Positions 38,161 through 47,525 of a DNA stretch of 64,000 nt are shown here, piece after piece. The notes under the pieces were generated by a model. It did no database searches, was not told where the DNA came from, and worked only from the letters and a program-made list of their open reading frames with translations. The stretch is from Rotaria sp. Silwood1. Its lineage: Eukaryota > Rotifera > Eurotatoria > Philodinida > Philodinidae. The position numbers were made by a program, and so were the translations under genes. The stretch spans positions 1 through 64,000 of the forward strand of contig CAJNOP010000412.1 in the NCBI GenBank assembly GCA_905250075.1, written 5' to 3'. How positions within the stretch are numbered: the first letter of the stretch is position 1; every line of letters starts with the position of its first letter.

Positions 38161-41031
38161 CTACAGATTTATCAGTAAAAAGTATAAGAATAAAAATAAA
38201 TATGAACATTTGCGATAAGATGCTATATTGAAATTTTTCTCTAATAATATATCATGTTCAATAGAAACTGTTAATGATATCCTATGATGTTGATCATATT
38301 GTTGGAATTGATGTATATTACTTTCCGTTGAACTTTCTTTATCAATACTTGATTCACATTGTATACAATATTCTTGATCTTGTTGTAATTCTTCATCATT
38401 CAAATTTTGTTGGGTTAATGTCACACTATTATTAGTTCCTTGAAAAACGTTTTTGAAAGAGTTAAATTCAATGTCAGATGACAATGGTTGACGATGATCA
38501 ATATTAACAAATAAATAATAAAAAAGTGATCTATTCTGTAATACACGCCATGATTCACTATATTCGAATAAAATATTTTCATCACTTTCATTAATTGATA
38601 TTCGTGTTCCATTAGGAAACATAAGACCATTAAGATCACCAAGTAAACCATACGATGGTGTAGGTAATTGACTAAACTTTTCTTGCTCTAATAGTGTCTC
38701 AAGATCAAAAAAATCGAATGTTGGACGAATATGAACACGAAATTGAAGAGGACTTCCATGAAACCAAATTTTAAATGCACCATTAACTTTACGTTTTATT
38801 TTCACATATTCATCTTCATAAATAATCATAGGTACAATAAATTCTTCATCAGGTAATTCAATCACTCGTGTATCAATACGAATTTCGAGAAGTTGATGCA
38901 TTGGAAAAAGTTCAAATTGAACACGTTTTTTAGTTTCTACAAGACCAATAACAAAAGCAATAATTCCAACCGTTGAATCTGTTTTATTATCGTCACCATT
39001 AGATGCAAGACGTACTTGAACTTCTAGACCATTAAGTTTTGGAAGAGATAATAATATATATTCACCTTGTCCTCGAAATGTATATGAAATACCATTAAGT
39101 GTAATAAAATAAGAATTTCTATGTATATCCATTGATTCAGATTCTATGTTTTCACATCGTCCTGCAGGACGATAATCGTAATAAGCTTTGCACATTGCTT
39201 CACTCATTAAAGAACTTCGACAACAAGACCAATACGAAAGAAAATCAGAAAAGAAATGACCAAACATACTTAAACGTTTTTCGAACCAACTATTTGCATC
39301 TGGTGATATAACATCAAGTGTTCCAGCACCTTCTTTTCCATGTTCAATAAATTTTCCTTGTTCATCATAACAACATTGAGCACCAGCCCAACTTATATCC
39401 GATTTTTTTCGATAACAACTTCTGGCTTTTTTGTGATAATAACATGTTTCTTCAATAGATTTTCGACCATCGCAACCTTCATCAATTCGAAAGCCCATAA
39501 ATTCTTCAAGCCATGGTTGTGTCGGTACTTGGCAAGCACAAACTGGAATCTGTTCAATATATTGAGTTGGATCACTCTGCATGAGTAACCAAGCTGGACA
39601 ATATGCAGCATGTAAGGATGTTGCAGCTGTAAAGATCTTAGCACCGAAAAATAGAGCCGAACGAAACCATTCACGAACTTTTTTCATTTCAAATGAAATT
39701 TGTAATGCATGAACACGATCATTGGGATCGGTTTTTACAGGAAAAATCATATTATAACCAATAGTAAGATTTCCAATAGATGATAAATTAAGATAACCTA
39801 ATCCTAGATCAATCCGTTGTCGAGTACGATTATAAAGCATTTGATTATCAGATGATAATTGTGTTGCATAATCATATATAACAATTTGAAAAAGATATTT
39901 ACGTGTAATTGCATTCGATTGAAATTGAAGAACTAATTCATTATTATTTGGATCAATTATTTGATGAGTAAAATTTCCATAATTACTTAGTATTAATTCA
40001 CCATGATCTTCTGGTACATGAGCAAGAAATTCAGTAGAATCGATAAGAATCTGATCTTCTTGTTCATATAGTTCAATATTGATTTTACCACTATCCATCA
40101 ACATAGGCATAACACAAATAATATATAAAGTATTGAGTACACGACAATCATCAAGTATTTGATTATCAATATGTATTTCATAAGCAGATTTATTAAAACA
40201 AATACCATGCAATCGAAATTCATATCCACCATAAATTGAACCACGAAATGGAGAAACTTGTAAACCAGTAGATGTTACACATTGTACATTACTAAAGTTA
40301 CCTGACGTATGAAATACAAATTGACCAGGTACACCAATATTTGAATCATTAACAATAGTCATTACTAAGGGTGAAAAAGACTTTTTCAGTTTATAATAAT
40401 TAATCTTATCACCAGTATTAAATCCAATTTGTGAATGAATACCTAATGAACCCTGTGACCATTGTAATTGATGATAGATGAATAAAATAAATGAATAAAA
40501 TCCATTAGTAGTTAATATTGCTTGATAAGTATTACGACTTGTAGAATTTATACTGTTAGGTACTTCATACCAAGTGACAACAAATGCCCAGAACATTCGT
40601 TGAGCAGCGAATTTAGAAAATCCATTACGTATACTTTCACTTATTCGCAAAAGGATATTAGGTTCGTTCTTAAGTAATATTTCACGATAAAAAATCTTAC
40701 TAATTGAATCATCTGTAATGTTTGTATCAATCCAATAAGGTGCAATACAAACTAAATCTTGAAGAGGAAATTGATCTGGTATTTTAAGTGATGATGCATA
40801 ACTATGATTTCCTAATATGATTAAACCATGATTGGAAATACGAACTTTATCATAATATTGATTAAAGAAAGGATATCGAACAGAAATTAATATTGGATCA
40901 GTTATATCGCTAAGTTTTTGTTCAAAGATTTTATCATTATATTCAATACCATATGGAACAAAATTAATAACGTTATTTGTGTCTATCACATGGATAAAAC
41001 ATAGTAGAACAAAACATCCAAACATTTTCAT
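38161..41031 (-). CDS. Secreted or surface NIDO-AMOP-VWD protein (Mesh/SUSD2/MUC4-like)
   Basis: An uninterrupted 956-residue frame. Residues 1-18 form a signal peptide (MKMFGCFVLLCFIHV). About 75-225 is a nidogen-type NIDO domain (CIAPYWIDTNI, AFVVTWYEVP, IGFNTGD). About 255-340 looks like an IPT/TIG-type fold (VSPFRGSIYGGYEFRLHG). About 475-625 is a Cys-rich AMOP domain (CPAWLLM, CACQVP, AGAQCCYDEQG, CCRSS, AGRC). About 640-840 is a VWD domain (ITLNGISYTFRGQGEYILL, YGLLGDLNGLMFPNG). Many N-x-S/T sites occur. This order matches animal adhesion proteins such as Mesh, SUSD2 and MUC4, except that no Sushi or EGF repeats follow. The last 15 residues are strongly hydrophobic (YLFLFLYFLLINL) with no basic tail, which suggests a GPI signal or a terminal anchor. 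It probably works at the cell surface in adhesion or barrier function. Confidence 0.88.
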   Translation of the reverse strand: MKMFGCFVLLCFIHVIDTNNVINFVPYGIEYNDKIFEQKLSDITDPILISVRYPFFNQYYDKVRISNHGLIILGNHSYASSLKIPDQFPLQDLVCIAPYWIDTNITDDSISKIFYREILLKNEPNILLRISESIRNGFSKFAAQRMFWAFVVTWYEVPNSINSTSRNTYQAILTTNGFYSFILFIYHQLQWSQGSLGIHSQIGFNTGDKINYYKLKKSFSPLVMTIVNDSNIGVPGQFVFHTSGNFSNVQCVTSTGLQVSPFRGSIYGGYEFRLHGICFNKSAYEIHIDNQILDDCRVLNTLYIICVMPMLMDSGKINIELYEQEDQILIDSTEFLAHVPEDHGELILSNYGNFTHQIIDPNNNELVLQFQSNAITRKYLFQIVIYDYATQLSSDNQMLYNRTRQRIDLGLGYLNLSSIGNLTIGYNMIFPVKTDPNDRVHALQISFEMKKVREWFRSALFFGAKIFTAATSLHAAYCPAWLLMQSDPTQYIEQIPVCACQVPTQPWLEEFMGFRIDEGCDGRKSIEETCYYHKKARSCYRKKSDISWAGAQCCYDEQGKFIEHGKEGAGTLDVISPDANSWFEKRLSMFGHFFSDFLSYWSCCRSSLMSEAMCKAYYDYRPAGRCENIESESMDIHRNSYFITLNGISYTFRGQGEYILLSLPKLNGLEVQVRLASNGDDNKTDSTVGIIAFVIGLVETKKRVQFELFPMHQLLEIRIDTRVIELPDEEFIVPMIIYEDEYVKIKRKVNGAFKIWFHGSPLQFRVHIRPTFDFFDLETLLEQEKFSQLPTPSYGLLGDLNGLMFPNGTRISINESDENILFEYSESWRVLQNRSLFYYLFVNIDHRQPLSSDIEFNSFKNVFQGTNNSVTLTQQNLNDEELQQDQEYCIQCESSIDKESSTESNIHQFQQYDQHHRISLTVSIEHDILLEKNFNIASYRKCSYLFLFLYFLLINL

Positions 41032-43532
41032 TATACTATCGGTACGATGATACTATCATCTTTATATACAAAATAATAATACTTGATGTTCCTTTAGTCA
41101 GTACGTCAAAATATAGGTGTATGTGTGCCAGTGCAAATTCTTATCTTTTTGAAAAATTATATAACAGAGAACGAATTAGTATATATATGACTAATATATA
41201 GTCATCAAGTTCGTTTATATTTAATATTTGTTAATCGTATCAGTGAATCATTTCAATAGTAATAATTATATATATTGATATTAATTGAAGAAAACACTTT
41301 TTTTTTGAATTAGTAATCATGAGAAACTTTTTCATAAGTCTCTATATTTTTTACAAACATTTTTTTTATCAAACAAAAAGTAATAAGAAAATTTATATTA
41401 TACAAGACGAAAATAGCAATGACTTTTCTTACGCTCTGAATCTATTTCATTTGAATGAATAAAATTACAGCATGTGTCATTACAATGACGAATAATAAAG
41501 TTTATTTTAAAAAAGAGATAAAAGATTTTTAGCTATATTTCAAAAAGTTTACATCAACTATTTTAATACAATCATATGTTTACTCAATATTAATATATAT
41601 CTAATATTCGTAAATTAATATAAACTCAACTGCACGTGACTTTAAAAACTGTGTGTAGACGCTGATATCATAGCAAGTTTGACAGGCTTATATTACGTAT
41701 CAACATACTACATGTTTTGTTGCTCGAATTACTATAAAGAGACCTTTTATTATCGATACACGTGTTTATACTTTTATTTATCTAATATTGTCGTAAAAAG
41801 TTTCTGACGTACGTAGCATTACCTATGTAAGTAGAAAAAAAAATAATATGTAATCTACGCCCCCAAATGACTCCTATGCCAATGTAACACTTGTAAAAAC
41901 AAAAGTCATAAAATTATTGCATTTTGGTAACCTTAATGACCAATTATTTTTTTCGCCTCTTCACTAAAAGTCTTACGTCATGAAAGTAACATAAAGAAAG
42001 AATGCAATCGTGTCTGAGTAAGTAGTTTTAGCTGTTACAAAAAATTTAAAGATAACAAAAATTTCGACAGATGCAAGGTAAAAAGGAAGAAATGATAGAA
42101 AATGAAGAGTAGCATACATAGTAAAACAAATAACATAAGTAACTGCTTTTCATATATCAACATGTTTTTCGATATTAGTATAGCAGCTATAATATCTAGA
42201 GTGAGCATGAAAGGTATTTCAGAATAGTTCAATCGAGAACAACTAGTACATATTAATTGATTATCTATAGAGATACATTAAAATAGACAATAAGCAATAT
42301 AGTAAGATGAAATAGTGTTAGGTTATCCAATGGTTTCTTCAGATTCCTCTTTTACTAAAAGGCAATTTAAAACTTCGAGTGAGTAAACATCTATTTTTTG
42401 GAGCATTAACACACACACAATATGTAGTACAATATTCACGGGGCGCTGCTTCTCTTTGGCTTCGATCCTGAATAAAACGGTCAGCTAATCAAGATAGTTA
42501 CTAAATAAGTAAAGAAATGCATAACCAAATAATACTTATTCTATATTTACTAAAAATAAAATTCTTTTTAGAAAAAAGTAGATATGCTTATAGAGTACAG
42601 AAGAGATGATTATGCCCATTCGTTTTTGAAATCTGATTGATAAAAACTGTTTACTATTTTGATTATTATCTGATGTATTGTTTCGTAGTTGATTAATAAT
42701 AAAATAGTTTCACTGTAATAAACGTTTTTTTCTTTCCTTTTTAGTTGACCTCAAAGAGAAATAAAATACCTTGAAATTTTGCAAATCAATAAACCAAACA
42801 TTTTTTCAATCTTGAAACAATTGTTTATTTTTCATATAAGTCAACAACAACATAGTTTAATGTCATTGAACGACGAATCTATCTTGTTCATTGTAAAGAA
42901 GAAATGGCATATTAGTGTGGCGTGATGGCAAATTAACTATGTGCGATGCACGTTTTCCATCCGGTGAAGAAAAAGTCAACTAATTAGTTCTTTTTTTTTT
43001 TGCCTATATATATATTCTATATTAAAAACGTGATGTCTTTTCTTCTTCTTTTACACTTGGTTTTGTCATTTTGTGAGACTTTTCATCTTACAAAAGAATA
43101 TAATGAGGAAGACAACAAATGATAGTAAAAAGAATCTTCAATGTTCGTTTTCTGCTTTTAAAGATAGTCAATGATCATTACTTTAAGTTTCATGATAGTA
43201 AACATTTTGTGCCGAAATCGGAGAAAAATCTTATTTTTTGATAGAGATCGAGATCAGTTCCAAAAATAAACGGTTTTATAATTCTGCCTATAGGTGATGG
43301 GTGACAACGGTCGAACGAGATATAGTCTAGAACTTTCTATAATAGATTATAACTAAAGACGTGCAGTACCTGGATATAGTTATCAATGGTCTTATGATAG
43401 AATAGAAAGAAAGAATAGAAAAAAAAGATAAAATCGTATAGCGCATGCTGCATTCACTTCAGAAATCATATTTACCACCGTTAGCAACTTCACATTTGTT
43501 TTTTTTTTTGATAAATTAACAACTTTCAACAA
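41032..43532. other. 2.5 kb of AT-rich intergenic DNA
   Basis: It contains the promoter side of the NIDO-AMOP-VWD gene. No other gene is recognised. The minus-strand frame 42035-42232 is hydrophobic but short and unsupported. Confidence 0.5.
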
Positions 43533-43782
43533 CCCAGGTCCAATAAAACAGCATTGCAAACGGCCTTAAACGGCGTAATAGCGATGTAAAACGTTGAAAA
43601 ACGACGCCGTAATCCGTCATACCAGATTACGGAAGCAAAATCGTAGGAAAACGATGGCCATTTTCTAGCGATAAAAACGGCTCGTAAAACGGTATGACGG
43701 ATTACGGCGAGATAAGGCCAAAATTAAGGCAATAATTCATCGTTTTATAGCCGTTTCCGACGGTCGGAATGATCGACCTGGG
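43533..43782. mobile_element. Short foldback MITE with CCCAGGTC/GACCTGGG ends
   Basis: The element starts CCCAGGTC and ends GACCTGGG. Inside are inverted copies of GCCGTAATCCGTCATACC (about 43606-43623 and 43689-43706) and repeated AAACGG/CCGTTT words. It is 250 bp with no ORF of its own and no clear target duplication. The ends match those of the element in GALNT intron 6. It sits just upstream of the RRM-like gene fragment and may have helped break that gene. Confidence 0.75.
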
Positions 43783-43872
43783 AATGTAAGTAATAACTTT
43801 AACAGTTCTTCTTTTATTCGAATAAAAACGAACAAATACCTTGAAAATTAATGTTGTCTTTTCTCCATTTAG

Positions 43873-44206
43873 GCCAGAATTTTGTAGTACGAAAACAGCT
43901 AGCTCCAAATCGTCTACTTACGCATCAGTGAGTATTCTTGATTTTTAATAAGAATAAATTTATTTCACTCAAATATTTATTATTTAGACAACAGTCACGA
44001 TTTCGAATATACCGAAGTTTCTCAAAGACAAAGAAATTAAACCTGCTTCGAATAGCATAATTAATAATACTATTAAAGAACTTCAGCTGACTCTTGACGT
44101 TGCCGATCATTCTACAGGTGTTGCTTTTGTTCAATTTTACGATGAACATGCAAAAAATGCATGTCTAGAGTTTCAGGCAAACAATCGATTTATTTATTTA
44201 TCGTAA
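43873..44206 (+). pseudogene. Fragment of an RRM-type RNA-binding protein gene
   Basis: Exon A (43873-43927, after TCCATTTAG) reads PEFCSTKTASSKSSTYAS and joins in phase across a clean 60-nt GT-AG intron (43928-43987) to exon B (from 43988). Exon B reads TTVTISNIPKFLKDKEI and later TGVAFVQFYDEHAKNACLEF. These resemble the RNP2 and RNP1 strands of an RNA recognition motif. The frame stops at 44204-44206, and no start exon is found because a MITE lies just upstream. A possible further exon near 44260 runs into the 74-bp palindrome. I read this as a truncated, probably dead gene copy. The parent gene is not identified, and the RRM call rests on pattern only. Confidence 0.5.
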
Positions 44207-44290
44207 CTTCGCGACTTTTTCTTTCCTTCATAAACAATTATTTCTGTTTTAATTTTTAGCGATGCTTTATGGAACGGTCTAATAAATATT

Positions 44291-44364
44291 AAAGAATATA
44301 ATGGTATCGAACACGAACGAAGTACTTAAGTACTTCGTTCGTGTTCGATACCAGTATATTCTTT
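44291..44364. repeat. 74-bp near-perfect palindrome without spacer
   Basis: Two 37-nt arms (44291-44327 and 44328-44364) are reverse complements with a single mismatch (AATATAATGG against AATATACTGG). The centre is AGTACTTAAGTACT with no loop. Each arm contains GGTATCGAACACGAACGAAG. It lies at the broken 3' end of the RRM-like fragment. Confidence 0.9.
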
Positions 44365-44512
44365 AGAGAAACGCTACGAAACGTTTTTAGAAAAACGATC
44401 GTTTCACAGCGTTCGTATTAGCAGATGGGAAATGCGTTAAACCGGTCAGCATTAACGCGTTTCGCAACTATGGAAAAATGCGTTTTGAGAACGCGTTTTT
44501 TTCGCAGAAATT
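44365..44512. repeat. AACGCGTT-word-rich repeat, second copy
   Basis: This stretch repeats AAACGCGTT-like words (AACGATCGTTTC, AAATGCGTTAAACC, TTAACGCGTTTCGC, AAATGCGTTTTGAGAACGCG), as does 838-1080. The sequence GCAGATGGGAAATGCGTT near 44420 could be a hAT-like end, but no partner end or target duplication was found. Confidence 0.45.
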
Positions 44513-44805
44513 TACGCCATGGGCACTGTCACTACGACTGTCGCTGTAAGAATCGTTGCTTGATATCATTTTGATTTTGTCAAAAAAGGTTGATCGAGAA
44601 TGTCGAGTATCTGACTGAGAAGTGAATGGCAAGACAACTAACCGACAACTAACTGAAGACGAGAACAACTGAGAGAGAGAGACAGTGAACAACGAGGGTA
44701 TATATAGTATCGAAAATGGAAGCTTCCAGAACATTGCGCAAGAACACCATGACATGACTGAAAGCATAAGAGTATAATAGAAGGTTCTAGAATGTATATG
44801 TAACA
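44513..44805 (-). mobile_element. Possible LTR retroelement 5' end (LTR plus start of a gag-like frame)
   Basis: On the minus strand, 44805 to 44578 begins TGTTAC and ends TGACA, the TG...CA form of an LTR. It has a TATA-like ACTATATATACCC about 100 nt in, followed by a CT-rich leader. Directly after it an ATG opens a frame starting MISSNDSYSDSRSDS, which is cut by the word-rich repeat at 44512. No second LTR, primer-binding site or target duplication was found, so this is a tentative call. Confidence 0.35.
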
Positions 44806-45193
44806 CTGGACAACGGACAGTTACGAGGATGGCCACGTGAACAGACACGTGACCACATGTTATTACATCACAAAAACAATATTGAAAAATACCTTTATAG
44901 ACAGAAGGAGAACGAAAGAGATAGCTATAGTGGACAAAGTATATATTCAGTAGAGTGAGCTCCAGTAGGTGCCGGATACTAGAGTCGACTCATAGCAAAC
45001 AAAGAAAGCAGAGTTAAAAAGTTATAGTCTTCATTTTTTCCATGCAAACTTGTCTGACGAGTATACCCGTCATTAACAGTCAAGTGGTTAATCAATAAAA
45101 ATACGAAAATAAATAAACGAAAATCTTCATTCAAAAATTATTTCAAAGAAGATTGATCAATATTTATTATGATTTCAAATTTAGCAAAAATAA
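44806..45193. other. Spacer between retroelement-like sequence and FUSC pseudogene
   Basis: About 390 nt. No feature is recognised. Confidence 0.4.
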
Positions 45194-46603
45194 TTGAAAA
45201 TGGTCAATGAATTTTAATCCCACTTTGTATGACACAAGGAGATACTGTTGGAGGCACTTTTACAACCATCAAAATGAGATTAATTGAAACTTTATTTGAT
45301 ATCACTTGTATTTTTATTCTTTATATTAAAAATTAATTGTTTATTTTTCTATTCATTATCCAAGGTGCTATGTGACCATAGGTTACATATTTATCAGCTG
45401 GAAATGATTTATATAGAACAATAATAATGCTTTGCCCATGGATGTTCTTTAGTGGTTATATGAAATTATATCCTCGACGAGGTTGTCCTGTTACAGTAAC
45501 TGTATTCGCACCAATTCTTGCTAATTTAGGACGTTTACCATTTGCAGATTCATTACCACCTGAAAATCATGCACTTCTTAGAATTCAACAGAATTTAGTC
45601 AGAATTAGTATTGTTCCTGTTCTTGCTCTTATCATTTTTCCACATTTTGCTACTGTTTTACTCAAAGAAAATATTTATAGTAGTTATTTGAAGATATTTT
45701 ATTATTTATGAGAGTTTCTATCGTCAAGTTAAAAGTTTTCAATTTTCTCCTTGTTTTTCGTAGCACTTGATAACCAAGATTCACTTATATTCAATAAACC
45801 TTACAACAGATAAAGAACTTTTTGATATATAAATTAATTTATATTATGTGTTTCAAACAAAAATATAGTCAACAAAAGTTTTAAGTCGAGCTTTTAAGGT
45901 TCTCTCATATCAACCATGGGAAGATCAACTACCATCGGGCAGATTTTTATAGCAACCGAGGAGAGCAAAAGTCAAACTTCTTATATAGAGTTCCTTAGCA
46001 GCAGAAAAGAGTGCTGAATTAAATTAAAAACAAGATTTAGCTTTCTCTAGTTTTTCGAGAGATTTTTCACTTAATATATTTTGTGTTAGTATATTGTGGC
46101 AAAAGAGCACATGTAAGTTCCACATTTTAGCTTTAAAGGGATTGCGCTGTCAATCTTTTTCATATGGATGCATAAATTATTTTTCAGTTCTTTGTAAAGT
46201 AAGAATTAAATTCAATTTTATTTTGATGAAATAACGTGTTGTTAAATAGATTAGATGTAAACTTGTTAAGAATTCTTTGTTTGTATATAAAAACAGTAAT
46301 TCGTTTGCATATATATTGTTTTAGCAACATTAGTGTTATGTCGAAATAATGTTGAATCAATAGTGCATACATACAATTAAGTATTTCATCATGGAGTTAA
46401 TCAAGAAAATCTAATAGATTTTTCGACATTAAATGATGTTAAATACTATGTTGACAATCTAAGACGTACTTTTCATAAATTATTAAGTACTTAACGAACA
46501 TTAGCTGGCTATGCATTGATTGAACCATCTTGTTGGTGGCTTAATAATGAATTTTCAAATTCACGTTATAAAACACTTGTTCAACATCAAATTGATATTT
46601 GTA
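45194..46603 (+). pseudogene. FUSC-type membrane transporter pseudogene
   Basis: Pieces in order match the eukaryotic FUSC-like (fusaric-acid-resistance/aromatic exporter fold) membrane proteins. The first is MTQGDTVGGTFTTIKMRL (about 45230-45285). After an intron-like stretch ending CCAAG at 45364 comes VTYLSAGNDLYRT, followed by an open piece (45427-45711) with FFSGYMKLYPRRGCPVTV, PILANLGRLPF and NHALLRIQQNLV. A later piece has LSYQPWE near 45900, and another has LAGYALIEPSCWW near 46510. In-frame stops break it (TGA near 45209, TGA and TAG near 45374-45380, further stops downstream). A mariner remnant follows directly at 46604. It is a dead copy; a working paralogue elsewhere in the genome is likely. 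The family call is from pattern memory. Confidence 0.6.
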
Positions 46604-47179
46604 CAGGGTATCCCAAAAAAATGTATATACTTTAGCTTAACACTCTATAACAGATGTTCACATTGTCCACCATCGATCTCCTGATTAGAAATGTTGTTCC
46701 CGCTATTGAGAACTTGTACGACGACGAAGAAGTGTTGTTTCAGCATGATGGAGCTCCTCCACATTTTCATCAAGATGTACGGGAATTTTTGGATGAACAT
46801 TTTACTGGGCGATGGATGGGACGCCACGAACCAGTGAAATACCCACCACACTCTCCAAACCTCACACCTTCAGATTTTATCTTATGGGGTATGCTGAAAA
46901 CGAATGTTTACGCTTCAAAGCCCGCGGCTATTTAAGAACTCCAACAGTGGACTGTTGATTTCTCTACCGCTATTCCATCAACAACATGTGCCTCTGTATG
47001 TCGCTCTGTCATCAAACGTTGTAATGTCTGCATGAATGTCGATGGTGGACAATTTGAACGTCTGTTGTAGAGTATTAAGCTTCATATGTTCGATAAATAA
47101 GGAAACAACTAAAATAAGAAAAAGTATTTTGTGTACTAGAGAAGGTGAAAGTGTATACATTTTTTTGTGGGACACCTTG
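46604..47179 (+). mobile_element. Internally deleted mariner-like element with transposase C-terminal half
   Basis: Terminal inverted repeats are CAGGGTATCCCAAAAAAATG at the left and its complement at the right (CATTTTTTTGTGGGACACCTTG), with TA at the left junction. Only about 20 nt after the left repeat a frame (46654-46935) begins inside the transposase. It shows FQHDGAPPHFHQDVREFLDEHF and YPPHSPNLTPSDFILWG, the C-terminal part of the mariner catalytic domain. The N-terminal DNA-binding domain and first catalytic Asp are gone, so the element is not autonomous. It is inserted at the end of the FUSC pseudogene. Confidence 0.85.
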
Positions 47180-47254
47180 CATGTTCAATTTGAATGTTAT
47201 TCATAAAATTATTTAAAAAAAAAATAAAAATGATAATTATATGTTTTCTATATA

Positions 47255-47525
47255 GTAAGATTTTTTCTTTTATTTTTAAATGATTAAAAGATTTAACTTT
47301 GAGTTTCATAGACCGTTGCACTTAATTGAAAAATTCTAAACAAGATCAATTACATGTTTCTTTTATAATTGCTCATCATATGTCGAACAGCATTACGTCG
47401 AAAAATGCTTTACAAGATTCACATGAAATTTGATCAACATTGTATTCCTAAGCTGGAACACCACACACTCTACACTCGAGCATTTCAATTGATTCGATTT
47501 CATTTTCTTCTTCGATTGTATCAAT
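47255..47525 (-). pseudogene. Nuclear hormone receptor pseudogene (zinc-finger exon remnant)
   Basis: On the minus strand, after an acceptor-like TTTATAG, the frame from 47525 reads IDTIEEENEIESIEMLE. It then reads CRVCGVPA, a TAG stop, EYNVDQISCESCKAFFRRNAV. This is the first C4 zinc finger and P-box region (CESCKAFFRR) of a nuclear receptor DNA-binding domain, with Cys spacing intact. The stop in the finger, another shortly after, and loss of the second finger mark it as dead. A trace resembling the post-finger segment (MQRSMKL) lies near 47300. The mariner remnant begins just downstream. No ligand-binding domain is found. Confidence 0.72.

Noticed and set aside
46978..47321. Minus-strand frames over the mariner element
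   Set aside because: Antisense to the transposase remnant or terminal repeat; the part near 47300 is only noted as a trace of the nuclear-receptor relic.
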